Origin: a virus
Direction: 5' to 3' (one strand)
Virus record (IMG/VR): IMGVR_UViG_3300001242_000065
Coordinates: 1 to 32,332 of that record
Length of the DNA stretch: 32,332 nucleotides
This document shows positions 7,716-15,301 of the stretch, in pieces. Positions within the stretch are counted from its first letter, which is position 1. Every line of letters starts with the position of its first letter. The translations under genes were made by a program, and so were the position numbers. The notes below the pieces were generated by a model. The model ran no database searches and had not been told where the DNA came from. It worked only from the letters and a program-made list of their open reading frames with translations.

Positions 7716-7750
7716 GAAATTTCTTTCCCTTTAATATTAAATACTTAACT

Positions 7751-8662
7751 CTAACCTTCCTGTAGTAATTCCTTCATTAAATCCCGTGCATAATCCCTGG
7801 GAAGTTCAGCGGGGTCCACCCCTCTTTTCTTAATGTTAATTTGTATCACTTCCTTCCTGTACATAGCCAGATAGGCTGCAATACGCTCACTCTGTACCTC
7901 AGCTTGGGGATCTGGGTCAAAAAATGTAAATACTTTATCAAATCTGCGTAACTTCTTGGCCTGCTCTATCCGGTATTTGATACCGAAAGTACAGACAGCC
8001 CCCGGCCCTAATCTCCAGGCATCAGTTATACCCTCTACAATAACAGCAGTATTTCCCTCAATGAAGTCAAGGCCATATAGACAGTGCTTATGATCAATAA
8101 CTTCATCCTCTTTTCTGCACGCTTTATACCTGAGTTCAGCCCGGCCAGTCCAATCCCGGCCCTGATAGCTTACTAGCTGGCTGTATTGGTATATTGGGGC
8201 TATAATTCTGAATGCGTAAGGACCGTGCCGGCCAGTACCCTGGATACCCCATTGCTGAATAATTTCATCAGGGTCAAATCCCCTCTTGAGTAGGTAATTT
8301 CGGTGCCCAGTTTGTAGCGGACCGCAGCCGTAGGGTAAGACCAGGGTTTTTTTCCGTAGCGAGAACCCACTTGTCTGGCTCGCTACGAGGTTTTTAGCCA
8401 CACCCCTATACCTACCTATGGTTTTCCCCGCCTCGGCCCAGGAGCAGCTTAACAACGCTTTTACTACTTCTTTAACACTATGTCCCCCGCAGCGCCAGCA
8501 TGAGTAGAAACCATCACGTAGGTGATACCCCAGATGCCATCCGAAGTTGCCTGTGCAGAATGGGCATTGGGTATGTACCCACCCGACGCTACAGTGCTTA
8601 TGCCCGGAGCTTAGATTGGGAATTCCATTATCACGATAGAATTTAAGGGCATCGAAAATCAT
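7751..8662 (-). CDS. DNA primase (CHC2-type zinc finger plus TOPRIM)
   Basis: 303 aa. The N-terminal zinc finger has HTQCPFC (30-36) and CWRC (55-58), close to the CHC2 arrangement of DnaG/T7-type primases. The TOPRIM part has VIVEGITDAWRLG with the catalytic Glu near 210 and FFDPDPQAE with the metal-binding Asp residues near 249-251. It would make RNA primers at the phage fork. It has no helicase domain; that is supplied by the separate gene at 2963-4495. The linker between finger and TOPRIM (residues about 85-101) is encoded by a palindromic sequence repeated at 26587. The start overlaps the small membrane protein's stop (ATGA). Confidence 0.85.
   Translation of the reverse strand: MIFDALKFYRDNGIPNLSSGHKHCSVGWVHTQCPFCTGNFGWHLGYHLRDGFYSCWRCGGHSVKEVVKALLSCSWAEAGKTIGRYRGVAKNLVASQTSGFSLRKKTLVLPYGCGPLQTGHRNYLLKRGFDPDEIIQQWGIQGTGRHGPYAFRIIAPIYQYSQLVSYQGRDWTGRAELRYKACRKEDEVIDHKHCLYGLDFIEGNTAVIVEGITDAWRLGPGAVCTFGIKYRIEQAKKLRRFDKVFTFFDPDPQAEVQSERIAAYLAMYRKEVIQINIKKRGVDPAELPRDYARDLMKELLQEG
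8361..8410. repeat. 50-bp palindromic repeat, copy 1 (inside primase gene)
   Basis: Matches 26587-26636 at about 42 of 50 positions. Its left part, with the flanking CGTAGC, forms a stem CGTAGCGAG / CTCGCTACG around a 15-nt loop. The shared cores are GAGAACCCACTTGTCTG, CGCTACG and GGTTTTTAG. It stays in frame within the primase, coding part of the inter-domain linker. Confidence 0.7.
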
Positions 8663-8841
8663 AATTTTATGTCAGTAAATATTATGGTCAAGTATGCGAG
8701 TATAATGACTATCCAGAGGATTACATTTTCATTCTTGCTTTCCTTCTGGTGTTTTTTATACCCATCGTTAAATCCATCATTATAGCTATTAATTTTGGTT
8801 TCTGTAATCATGTTCTTGAGTTCATTAATTGTTTTTTTCAT
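8659..8841 (-). CDS. Small single-pass membrane protein
   Basis: 60 aa: a charged helical N-terminal half (NDGFNDGYKKHQKESKNEN) and one C-terminal membrane helix (VILWIVIILAYLTIIFTDI). GGGGGCGGG precedes the ATG. It overlaps the SNF2 gene's 3' end by 17 bp and the primase start by ATGA, so it sits tightly in the operon. No family recognised; a tail-anchored membrane protein made early in infection is a fair description. Confidence 0.6.
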   Translation of the reverse strand: MKKTINELKNMITETKINSYNDGFNDGYKKHQKESKNENVILWIVIILAYLTIIFTDIKL

Positions 8842-10507
8842 TCCCGCCCCCTATTTTATTCATAAGGTATTTGATTGTACTTGTTTCCTCAATGTCCAGG
8901 CCTTCCATTGCCGCGTGAATAACTGCTGCTTTGTAGTCAAGGATTTCAATAAATCCTTCCTCAATCGTTCCTCTGGCCATGAGGTAGTATGCTGTTGATT
9001 TACGTGTTTGACTTATACGCCAAATCCGGTCCTCAGCCTGGCTATGGTCTGTGGGTTTAAAACTGTACTCAAGGGTGCAACTATTTGCGGCCGCAGTTAG
9101 GGTTAGGCCCACCCCGGCTGCAGTTAGGTTGCCTATGAAAAGTTGACAACTGGGATCTGATTGAAATCGATCCTCAGCAGCTTTCCTGGCCAGGCCTGTA
9201 ACACTGCCATCAACTTTAACAGCAATAGCGCCAAACTTTTTCATCAGGGTGTCAATTATTTTCTTGTGCCAGGCAAACACAACAAGCTTTTCCCCGCTCT
9301 CAAGGAAATCACTAATCCAGTCAATAGCAGAATCTAGTTTGGCCTCAGCAGCAGCCTGCCGTAATTTACTGATCTGTACTATAGGCTCAAGCTCAGTGCA
9401 TTCTTTCACTACCTTATTGTATAAGGTTTTATCAACCTCAATGGGGATAACAACTCTGGTTTTAGGTGGTAAGTCTTTCAGGACATCAACCTTTTTACGC
9501 CTGAGCATTACTGTGCTCATGAGTTTGCGATTGAGTTCAGCAGTATTGCTCCGGCCATTGTATTTCCAACCCCATCCATCATGGTGTCCCTCACAATATC
9601 GGCGGATAAAGTCAAGCCAGTTGGGGAAAATAGTTGGGTTGATTATCTGTAGTAGTCGATAGATATCAATAATTCGGTTTTCAATTGGGGTGCCCGTTAG
9701 ACCAATTCGGAAAGGGGCTGACTTAGCTGCCTGGATAAATGCCCTATGTCGTTGTGTCTTTTCAACTCCAAGTTTATGAAATTCATCAGCAACAACAGTT
9801 TTCCATTCTATCTCAGCCAGATCTGGTCTGAGTTCAACAGCCTTTCCCGTTTTTTTACACGCTCGACACTCCCTTCTTTTATAGTCAATACCCTGGCATT
9901 TTGGGCATACCTGACTTTCAGCAAGAATATCATAGTTAATGACTACAATATCTGTATTAGGGGTAATACCCTGTTTTCCTGTCCGGCCTTCAATTACTTG
10001 AACCCTAACTCCAGTCATAAGTTTTTGAGCCTCTTGTACCCACATATACTTGACTGTGGCTGGGCATACTATAAGAGCGGGTAAGGCATCAGCTTTACGT
10101 AATTGGAGCCAGGCAAGAGTTTGCCAGGTTTTCCCCAGGCCCATATCATCTGCATTGAGTACCCTGCCATTTTGGAGTTCGTAGAATCCAACACCCTCTG
10201 CCTGGAATGGCATGAGTTGCCCGTTGAATCCAGGGATGTCCCAGATGGCCTGAGCTTTTCTGTTCTCGGGGATTTTATACAGTGTCCACCACTTTTTGAT
10301 CTTGGGATGGATTTCAAATCCCCAATCAATAAGCTGCTCCACATTCTTTTCATTCAGGGGTGCTGTCCAGTGCGGACTAGGCTGCGTATAAAACCTCCTG
10401 CTGTTTAGGGTTTTAACCTTAGAGACTAGTGCTGGTAATTTGGGGAAATAAATTTTAATGGAATTCCCCTCAAGTTCAGTATATTTTTGAGCTGCTCTGG
10501 ATTTCAT
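8825..10507 (-). CDS. SNF2/DEAD-box family helicase with zinc-finger insertion
   Basis: 560 aa from the ATG at 10507, which lies 3 bp after the previous gene's stop; the frame extends further upstream, but that part overlaps the previous gene and lacks a ribosome site. Superfamily 2 motifs in order: I DDMGLGKT (120-127), II DEFH (241-244), III TGTP (271-274), V GVGLTL (465-470), VI QAEDRIWRISQ (490-500). A CPKC...CRAC insertion (Cys201, 204, 214, 217) sits between motifs Ia and II. The motif set is that of Snf2-type translocases, closest in style to SMARCAL1/HARP-like annealing helicases common in phages. It probably remodels forks or displaces proteins on DNA. Confidence 0.9.
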   Translation of the reverse strand: MKSRAAQKYTELEGNSIKIYFPKLPALVSKVKTLNSRRFYTQPSPHWTAPLNEKNVEQLIDWGFEIHPKIKKWWTLYKIPENRKAQAIWDIPGFNGQLMPFQAEGVGFYELQNGRVLNADDMGLGKTWQTLAWLQLRKADALPALIVCPATVKYMWVQEAQKLMTGVRVQVIEGRTGKQGITPNTDIVVINYDILAESQVCPKCQGIDYKRRECRACKKTGKAVELRPDLAEIEWKTVVADEFHKLGVEKTQRHRAFIQAAKSAPFRIGLTGTPIENRIIDIYRLLQIINPTIFPNWLDFIRRYCEGHHDGWGWKYNGRSNTAELNRKLMSTVMLRRKKVDVLKDLPPKTRVVIPIEVDKTLYNKVVKECTELEPIVQISKLRQAAAEAKLDSAIDWISDFLESGEKLVVFAWHKKIIDTLMKKFGAIAVKVDGSVTGLARKAAEDRFQSDPSCQLFIGNLTAAGVGLTLTAAANSCTLEYSFKPTDHSQAEDRIWRISQTRKSTAYYLMARGTIEEGFIEILDYKAAVIHAAMEGLDIEETSTIKYLMNKIGGGNEKNN

Positions 10508-10509
10508 TG

Positions 10510-10758
10510 TTATATTTTGCGTTTGATAGTCCAGCCTTCGGGAGCTGCACCAGATCCTATATAATATCCGGGGATAAAAGCTGGCCACATGGTTGAAGCA
10601 GCCCCGGCATATGCCAGACTGAAACAGTAATTTTGAATTTTCTCAGCTTTGGACAGAGCATCAAAGTGTTGGGCAAAGAATGTATTTAACCAACCGGCGA
10701 GAATAAACCAGGAAATAACTGCGCTAATGACATATATTTTAAGTATTTTGTTTTTCAT
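10510..10758 (-). CDS. Small two-helix membrane protein
   Basis: 82 aa with two likely membrane helices (IYVISAVISWFILAGWL at about 9-25; FSLAYAGAASTMWPAFIPG at about 46-64) and a short polar tail. The start follows the preceding gene by 5 bp. Such proteins are frequent and mostly uncharacterised in phage early regions. Holin function is formally possible, but position in the early operon argues against it. Confidence 0.6.
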   Translation of the reverse strand: MKNKILKIYVISAVISWFILAGWLNTFFAQHFDALSKAEKIQNYCFSLAYAGAASTMWPAFIPGYYIGSGAAPEGWTIKRKI

Positions 10759-10763
10759 AGCTA

Positions 10764-11075
10764 TTACTCCTCAGTACAGGTTACAATATCCCCAGTTTCT
10801 GTTAGGGCATCAACCAGTGTATAGGTATCTTGTTCAGTGAGTACTATATAATAGCGGATTCCTGCGTGACAGATGGCGTAAATTCCCATATCCGTTGTTA
10901 AATCGGGGGAGGTTTCCCAGTGTTTAAGTTCTGAATTGAATTCAGTTACTTTGTTATGAAGAAGGTTATCTACATAGATAACCCAGGTTGAGATTCCAAT
11001 AAGTAGAATCCCCATTGCTAGAAAAAAAACTGGAACTCCATAATTGTGGATGAAATAGATTAACTTGGTTTTCAT
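10764..11075 (-). CDS. Small single-pass membrane protein
   Basis: 103 aa: one N-terminal membrane helix (VPVFFLAMGILLIGISTWVI) followed by a soluble domain of about 65 residues with a beta-rich stretch (GIRYYIVLTEQDTYTLV) and an acidic end. Its start overlaps the zinc-ribbon gene by ATGA. N-in/C-out topology with the soluble part in the periplasm is likely. Family not recognised. Confidence 0.6.
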   Translation of the reverse strand: MKTKLIYFIHNYGVPVFFLAMGILLIGISTWVIYVDNLLHNKVTEFNSELKHWETSPDLTTDMGIYAICHAGIRYYIVLTEQDTYTLVDALTETGDIVTCTEE

Positions 11076-11257
11076 TTTACCCTCACTCTGGTTCTGGTCC
11101 TAACCCGTTCATGACTGATAGGTAAGGCTCTTCTTCGTTTAGGTTCCCCGCGCATATAGGCTATAACTAGGCCACAAATAGGACAGGATTTAACCCACTG
11201 CCCATAGGTTAAATCCTGGGCCTGAAATCCTTTACATTTTGGGTTTGGGCATTTCAT
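11072..11257 (-). CDS. Zinc-ribbon small protein
   Basis: 61 aa. Two cysteine pairs, MKCPNPKC at the N-terminus and SCPICG near residue 25, form a zinc-ribbon pattern. The tail is strongly basic ([21 protein letters not shown] region), suggesting nucleic-acid contact. Both ends overlap neighbours by ATGA. The specific role is unknown; similar ribbons occur in small phage transcription or DNA-handling proteins. Confidence 0.65.
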   Translation of the reverse strand: MKCPNPKCKGFQAQDLTYGQWVKSCPICGLVIAYMRGEPKRRRALPISHERVRTRTRVRVK

Positions 11258-11751
11258 AATCTTTTTATATCATCCCTGAATTCACAGAAATAATCAGATA
11301 CAGCCATTTTACGAATGATTTCAATAGCCTCTTGAACACCTCCAGAAGTCTCTATCCAATCACCTCTTGTAAGATGGAAAATCATTTGGGCAAATAGACG
11401 GTCATCCCCTTTGAACCTAGTTCCACCACAGTGGAACGGTATTCCTGATGAAAAATCAAGGTCAGCCCCTCCCAGGTTAGCCCCTCCCAGGTCAGCCTCT
11501 CTCAGGTCAGCCTCTCCCAGGTTAGCCCCTCCCAGGTTAGCCCCTCCCAGGTTAGCCCATCTCAGGTTAGCCCATCTCAGGTTAGCCCCTCCCAGGTTAG
11601 CCTCTCCCAGGTTAGCCCCTCCCAGGTTAGCCCCTCCCAGGTTAGCCCCTCCCAGGTTAGCCCATCTCAGGTTAGCTCGTTTTCCGTATCTTTTATTACT
11701 TTCAATCCAAAGTAAATGTTCAGCTAATATATCATATAATAATCTTTTCAT
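11254..11751 (-). CDS. Pentapeptide-repeat protein
   Basis: 165 aa from the ATG at 11751, chosen because AAAGGAG lies about 6 nt upstream; an upstream ATG at 11790 overlaps the previous gene. The centre is an uninterrupted run of about 15 A(N/D)LxX pentapeptides ([15 protein letters not shown]), which fold as a right-handed quadrilateral beta-helix. The C-terminal 60 residues ([18 protein letters not shown] and following) are helical and seen in other phage pentapeptide proteins. Some family members mimic DNA and protect gyrase (for example Qnr/MfpA), but the surface residues here (Gly, Trp, Arg) are not a clear DNA mimic. The DNA repeats are nearly identical, so repeat number may vary. Confidence 0.85.
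   Translation of the reverse strand: MKRLLYDILAEHLLWIESNKRYGKRANLRWANLGGANLGGANLGGANLGEANLGGANLRWANLRWANLGGANLGGANLGEADLREADLGGANLGGADLDFSSGIPFHCGGTRFKGDDRLFAQMIFHLTRGDWIETSGGVQEAIEIIRKMAVSDYFCEFRDDIKRL
11461..11670. repeat. Fourteen tandem 15-bp units coding pentapeptides
   Basis: Units of the form GTYAGCCYCTCYCAG follow each other with no spacer; most differ at three or fewer positions and several are identical. Identity at third codon positions indicates recent expansion by slippage or unequal recombination. Confidence 0.9.
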
Positions 11752-11753
11752 GC

Positions 11754-11939
11754 CTACTCCTTTATTAGACAATAACCAGCTAACATCCAACCTTCTCCTG
11801 CTGGTTTATATTGGCAGATTTGTTTTATAATAGGACCGTGACTATTTTTCCATTTTAAATCATTAATTTGAATATTGGTTATACTTTTGGTTTCAGTCTT
11901 TCCCTTTTGCTTTCTCCAGAAACTAGCATTAATCAGCAT
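11754..11939 (-). CDS. Hypothetical small basic protein
   Basis: 61 aa; fills the space between the pentapeptide gene and the next gene upstream, with AAAGGTAAG before the ATG. Basic N-terminus ([13 protein letters not shown]), then a segment ending [14 protein letters not shown] that looks like two beta strands. Not recognised. It is accepted because spacing and ribosome site fit the operon, though its shortness leaves doubt. Confidence 0.5.
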   Translation of the reverse strand: MLINASFWRKQKGKTETKSITNIQINDLKWKNSHGPIIKQICQYKPAGEGWMLAGYCLIKE

Positions 11940-11948
11940 AACTTACCT

Positions 11949-12254
11949 TTATTCAGTTTTTAAATGGGTAGAAAAAGAAAATTTTCTGCTGTATGTTTTG
12001 ATTAACCTGCGGAGGGAAAGCATATGTGCTTCATATGCTCCTTCACGTTCAAGATCAATACCAATAGTATCTTGTCTTGCGCTAAGAATATTATACTCAA
12101 GAATGGTATCTATAAGTAATTTAGTGCCGTAGCTAAATGGTTCAGCTTGTTCAACTCGTGCAACTATCTCTTTTGCTCTATCCTGGTTTTCTTGTGTTTG
12201 CTTACAAGATAATCCAATTACCTTTCCCCGCCCTTCTAATGTATTTTTACTCAT
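11949..12254 (-). CDS. Hypothetical helical protein
   Basis: 101 aa from the ATG at 12254 (AAGGGG 7 nt upstream); an earlier ATG at 12329 overlaps the neighbouring gene. Predominantly helical (ENQDRAKEIVARVEQAE, KLLIDTILEYNILSARQ, HMLSLRRLIKTYSRKF), with alternating charges and no visible catalytic motif. It lies in a run of small early genes. No family recognised; a coiled or helical regulatory protein is possible. Confidence 0.6.
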   Translation of the reverse strand: MSKNTLEGRGKVIGLSCKQTQENQDRAKEIVARVEQAEPFSYGTKLLIDTILEYNILSARQDTIGIDLEREGAYEAHMLSLRRLIKTYSRKFSFSTHLKTE

Positions 12255-12267
12255 GATATTCCCCTTA

Positions 12268-12702
12268 TTAGGATTTATTTTTCGATACTGGCCAGATATA
12301 AGGTAGGTTATCCGGTACATTCCAGTCATACTGTTTATAGAAATCAGGTGCTTTTCTTAATAGGTTACTCTGGTGTGCCCGGCAGAACTCTTCTGTAATC
12401 CATTCAGGTTTTAATACCCTTGAAAGAGAAAGAGCATATTCAAAGGTATAAAGTTGCTTCATATTATTTTTATACCCCCTTTCTACCCAGGTGTAAATAG
12501 ATAAATCTCTGTATGCTGTTAGGGCAAGTTCATGACCTTTCCACATAAGGACAGCCGGGTGGTTGGCCCAGGCTTTTGATTTTGCTTTGCCGTTAAGGAT
12601 ATTGAGTATCTGATCTGCCTCAACACGTTGCTTACCTAACCGTCTATAATCGAGACACCAGAGGCTATCATAGATTGAGAGAAGCGGAAGGAATGTTTGC
12701 AT
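12268..12702 (-). CDS. Pyrimidine-dimer glycosylase/endonuclease V-like protein (MSMEG_6728 type)
   Basis: 144 aa. N-terminus MQTFLPLLSIYDSLWCLDYR then RLGKQRVEADQIL, a WANHPAVLMWKGHE segment, and near the C-terminus FCRAHQSNLLRKAPDFY. This is the pattern of the small MSMEG_6728/Pyr_excise family related to T4 endonuclease V, which removes UV dimers. Phages use such proteins to repair their DNA early in infection. The catalytic mechanism of this branch is less well established than that of T4 DenV, so the activity is inferred from family. It is first in its segment, just after a terminator, so it depends on read-through or an unseen promoter. Confidence 0.7.
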   Translation of the reverse strand: MQTFLPLLSIYDSLWCLDYRRLGKQRVEADQILNILNGKAKSKAWANHPAVLMWKGHELALTAYRDLSIYTWVERGYKNNMKQLYTFEYALSLSRVLKPEWITEEFCRAHQSNLLRKAPDFYKQYDWNVPDNLPYIWPVSKNKS

Positions 12703-12710
12703 AATAGTAC

Positions 12711-12738
12711 CTAAAAGGGGGTAGCCAGTCTACCCCCT
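12711..12738 (-). terminator. Intrinsic terminator after the DUF932 gene
   Basis: AGGGGGTAG (12716-12724) and CTACCCCCT (12730-12738) form a 9-bp stem with a 5-nt loop; on the minus strand it is followed by TTTTAG. It lies 14 bp beyond the DUF932 stop. Confidence 0.8.
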
Positions 12739-12752
12739 ATAGTTATTGAGTA

Positions 12753-13880
12753 TTAAAGCAGCTCGTCAATAAGATCCCAGGCCTTGTTCTTCAGGACGTT
12801 GCTTGATCCGAACAGGTTATTGTTCAGCCGGTGTTCTACACTCCGGGCTCCCCGGTGGTGATCAGCATACTCAGTAACGGCATTGAGCAATCCCCAGGCA
12901 GTACCGTTAGCACTTACCAGTTCACTACCCATGGCCTTACCGGCATAGAGTTCATGAACGGTTCGCATAGCACGGGCATCGACGTTCTCAAGCAGGGCTT
13001 CAACCGCATCAGTACGGTCAGCCTGGCTCCAGGATTGCCCCAACAATTCAGCAACAACTTCCCGCTCCTGATCTTTCTGGCTGGTCTGTCCGGCCAGCAT
13101 CTCGTTAATAACTGCCTGATCAGCATTCTGGCGTGCAAAGAGTTTAACCAGCCACTCACTTGCTTCACGTTCTCCAACCCGGCGTTTTGCCAGCGCAGTA
13201 GCCTTGTCAATAAACTGGCTGAAGCTCCCCTGTACAAGACCGAGCTGGGCCTTAACGGCATCAGCGTCAAATACCTGATTGTGTGCAACTTTGATTGCTC
13301 TAACAGACTTTCCACTGTCAATTTCTGAGAGTGCCACGCCCAGGGTATTATGGCAGACAACTCGCTCAATAACAAACCCGGCAGTAGTTGCAAGGCTATA
13401 ATCACAGGAGGAACTCAGAAGCAGATAGCCCTCTACTTTGTCAACACCGGCAATCTGCGCCTCAGCCCCAACTTTTGCCAGTGCCCAGAATTTCTGGCCG
13501 TTGAAGAGAATACCACAGGTTTCAAGCTGAAAACCACCGGCTTCAACAAGGCTTTTGAAAAAGTGAAGGACCTCCCTGGGCTGTACGATTTTATACCCAG
13601 CGGAAACGATAGAAAGGGGGGAGCCGTTATCAGAACGGTAAAGGGCATGCCTGGCCGGGAAGGTCTTGGGCACGTCAATAACTCTACGGGAATCAGCGGG
13701 GGGAGGAACCCTGTAGGTAAGGGCACTGCGCTGAATTTCCCAGTCAAAACCACCCTCTTTTTCCCAGACCTCAATGGGGGCTCCGGGCGTAAGGGCTTGT
13801 CCCATGCCATGCCATGGGGTTTTCCCGGTATAGGCCATACTTGCCTGTCCTGCCTGGTTTACATAGATTTCTGCACTCAT
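12753..13880 (-). CDS. DUF932 (phage/plasmid-like) protein
   Basis: 375 aa. Opening with TGKTPWHGMGQAL and continuing through LYRSDNGSPLSIVSAGYKIV, LLLSSSCDYSLATTAGFVIE, RVVCHNTL and a C-terminal WGLLNAVTEYADHHRGA, this is the DUF932 family found in phages and plasmids. The function is not firmly known; proposals link it to DNA replication or recombination. A strong AAGGAG site precedes the ATG. It is the second gene behind the repeated 14180 promoter and has its own terminator, so it is likely to be highly expressed early. Confidence 0.85.
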   Translation of the reverse strand: MSAEIYVNQAGQASMAYTGKTPWHGMGQALTPGAPIEVWEKEGGFDWEIQRSALTYRVPPPADSRRVIDVPKTFPARHALYRSDNGSPLSIVSAGYKIVQPREVLHFFKSLVEAGGFQLETCGILFNGQKFWALAKVGAEAQIAGVDKVEGYLLLSSSCDYSLATTAGFVIERVVCHNTLGVALSEIDSGKSVRAIKVAHNQVFDADAVKAQLGLVQGSFSQFIDKATALAKRRVGEREASEWLVKLFARQNADQAVINEMLAGQTSQKDQEREVVAELLGQSWSQADRTDAVEALLENVDARAMRTVHELYAGKAMGSELVSANGTAWGLLNAVTEYADHHRGARSVEHRLNNNLFGSSNVLKNKAWDLIDELL

Positions 13881-13892
13881 TTTGGGTTCTCC

Positions 13893-14093
13893 TTATTTAT
13901 CAAGTTTTTCATTAATAAATTCGACAACACAAAGAAGATTATCACGGATATTTGCTAAATCCTCTTTTTTGATTGCATATTTGTTACGGCTATTAATATA
14001 GCCGTGGAGGCGAATAATTTCATTTATGCAATCGTGGATATCTTCTTCTGTGCTGGGGATACTGAGTGCGAATTGGGTTGCGGTTGTACTCAT
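13893..14093 (-). CDS. Hypothetical small helical protein
   Basis: 66 aa with AAAGGAGAACC before the ATG, almost the same leader as the DUF932 gene 12 bp downstream. Content: a helical acidic protein (EEDIHDCINEIIRLHGYI, then EDLANIRDNLLCVVEFINEK). First gene of the minus-strand transcript from the 14180 promoter. Not recognised; its position next to the divergent promoter region would suit a small regulator, but no helix-turn-helix is evident. Confidence 0.65.
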   Translation of the reverse strand: MSTTATQFALSIPSTEEDIHDCINEIIRLHGYINSRNKYAIKKEDLANIRDNLLCVVEFINEKLDK

Positions 14094-14166
14094 TTTAGGT
14101 TCTCCTTTATCACCCCCGTATAGGGTGGTCAGAGGTTTATGTGGTAGGTGGCTTACGTCTCAGCCT

Positions 14167-14205
14167 TTAGAAATACTATAAACCTCCTGGTTAAGAAAGT
14201 AAAGA
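14167..14205 (-). promoter_or_regulatory. Early sigma70-like promoter, copy 2 of the exact 39-bp repeat
   Basis: -35 TTTACT (14198-14203), 17-bp spacer, -10 TATAGT (14175-14180) on the minus strand. The 39 bases equal 2880-2918, and similarity continues upstream through the A/T-rich tract (AAAGTAAAAAAA). It drives the 66-aa gene and the DUF932 gene. Confidence 0.75.
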
Positions 14206-14289
14206 AAAAAATAATAATAAAGTAAAAAAAATAATGAACCCCCTAACTATAAGGAATTACTAGGAATAAAAAGTATAAAATTTGCGTTT

Positions 14290-14311
14290 TAATATTATAT
14301 TTATAATATTA
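14290..14311. repeat. 22-bp A/T palindrome before the late genes
   Basis: TAATATTATA, two bases, then its exact complement TATAATATTA. It includes a TATAAT on the plus strand (14302-14307), but no -35 stands at 16-18 bp. Possible operator or late-promoter element about 55 bp before the terminase gene. Confidence 0.5.
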
Positions 14312-14364
14312 AACTCTAAGTATAGGCAATTAAATTCAAAAAAATTAAGTTGAGCACATAGCCC

Positions 14365-15099
14365 ATGAGAGAAATAGTCAGAGAAAGAGTTAAACCCCTA
14401 CCCCAATCAGAACAGCAGGGACATGCTCCAAGACAACGTCAACGTCAACGTCAAAGGGTTAATCCCTCGGTTAATCCCTCGGTTAATCCCTCGGTTAATC
14501 CCTCGGTTAATCCCCCGGCCAATACCCCTGATACATATGAGTTTGAGCACGCGGCCAAGAGAAATACTAAGGGTCAGTTTGGTCAAGGTAATTGCCTTTG
14601 GAAATTTGTAAATCCCGGGAGACCTCGTATATTTGAGACCCCTGAAGCTATGTGGGCTAAGGCCTGTGAATATTTTAAATACCAACAAGATAATCCCTGG
14701 CGGGAACAGCGTATAGCAAGTAAAAGGGGAGAACCTGATATTGTTGAACTTGATAAACCAGTGCCATTTACCCTAGAGGGCTTTCGGTTGTTCTCAAATA
14801 TAACTGAGGGATGTTGGCACGCTTATCAATTGAGAACCGAATATGTAAAAGTCTGTAGGCAAATCATGGAAGTTATAAGGAATCAGAAGTTTGCTGGCGC
14901 GGCAGCAGGCTTTTTTAATCACGCTATCATAGCTAGGGATCTTGGCCTTGCGGATAAGAAGGAATTGACTGGTGTAGATAATACCCCGCTTATACCCCCG
15001 GAGCAGGGTGATAACCGGGCAAAGAATATGCGGGCTATGATGTTGGCTGCTCTGGCGGTAGACGCTGACGCTGATAGTGAGGAAGAGTCTGGTGGTTGA
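14365..15099 (+). CDS. Terminase small subunit (P22 gp3-like)
   Basis: 244 aa. Residues about 87-215 match the DNA-packaging gp3-type small terminase pattern: FETPEAMWAKACEYFKY, VPFTLEGFRLFSNI, then GAAAGFFNHAIIARDLGLAD. It would recognise phage DNA and form the ring that feeds the large subunit. The N-terminal 55 residues are an unusual extension: (RQ)4 followed by four VNPS repeats, basic and proline-rich. The C-terminus is acidic (DADADSEEES). The ribosome site before the ATG is weak. It heads the late gene run and is followed two genes later by the large subunit. Confidence 0.8.
   Translation: MREIVRERVKPLPQSEQQGHAPRQRQRQRQRVNPSVNPSVNPSVNPSVNPPANTPDTYEFEHAAKRNTKGQFGQGNCLWKFVNPGRPRIFETPEAMWAKACEYFKYQQDNPWREQRIASKRGEPDIVELDKPVPFTLEGFRLFSNITEGCWHAYQLRTEYVKVCRQIMEVIRNQKFAGAAAGFFNHAIIARDLGLADKKELTGVDNTPLIPPEQGDNRAKNMRAMMLAALAVDADADSEEESGG
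14457..14516. repeat. Five tandem 12-bp repeats in the small terminase gene
   Basis: GGTTAATCCCTC is repeated four times exactly (14457-14504), then once with a single change. They code the VNPS repeats. Just before them CGTCAA is repeated three times (14437-14454). Either coding slippage or a cluster of binding sites for the packaging enzyme. Confidence 0.9.
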
Positions 15100-15301
15100 C
15101 CTTGAGTGTATTCCCGTATCAGATTACTCCTGCTTTCTGGATAGTGTGGGCGTAATGGACGCTACTGATTGGGAAATATTGCGTAAAATGGTCAGGGAAA
15201 GTGATTTTGTATATATCTGTGAACGAAATCAATATACAGGTCATCACTATTTTATCCACTTCCTTCCCCTAGTAAGCAAGGGCCAGGGGTATATAAAATG
15301 A
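15092..15301 (+). CDS. Hypothetical small protein between terminase subunits
   Basis: 69 aa if read from the GTG at 15092, which has GAGG 9 nt upstream; a GTG at 15077 would add five residues but lacks a site. It overlaps the small terminase end by 8 bp and the large terminase start by ATGA, so it is probably translated. Content: VVDLECIPVSDYSCFLDS, an acidic helix DATDWEILRKMVRESD, and GHHYFIHFLPLV. Not recognised. Confidence 0.55.
   Translation: MVDLECIPVSDYSCFLDSVGVMDATDWEILRKMVRESDFVYICERNQYTGHHYFIHFLPLVSKGQGYIK

Larger units (their letters stand above)
7440..7750. other. Non-coding leader between primase and GIY-YIG genes
   Basis: 311 bp without a convincing gene on either strand. Read on the minus strand it holds a promoter (7687-7715), a palindromic TGGCCCGGCCA near 7630-7642, a 17-bp-arm hairpin (7556-7602) and a possible terminator (7488-7530). 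It is either a long structured 5' leader of the replication operon or a separate small RNA gene of about 190 nt. The only short ATG frame seen (22 codons) lacks a ribosome site. Confidence 0.6.
14094..14364. promoter_or_regulatory. Divergent control region between early and late arms
   Basis: 271 bp separating the leftward early genes from the rightward late genes. It contains the repeated early promoter (minus strand), A/T-rich tracts with TAAAGTAAAA motifs, and a 22-bp near-perfect palindrome. I found no -35/-10 pair with good spacing for the plus strand, so the late promoter may need a phage-specific factor. Confidence 0.6.

Noticed and set aside
11461-11670. Array of short direct repeats resembling CRISPR
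   Set aside because: Repeats are 15 bp and contiguous with no unique spacers; they code pentapeptides in frame.
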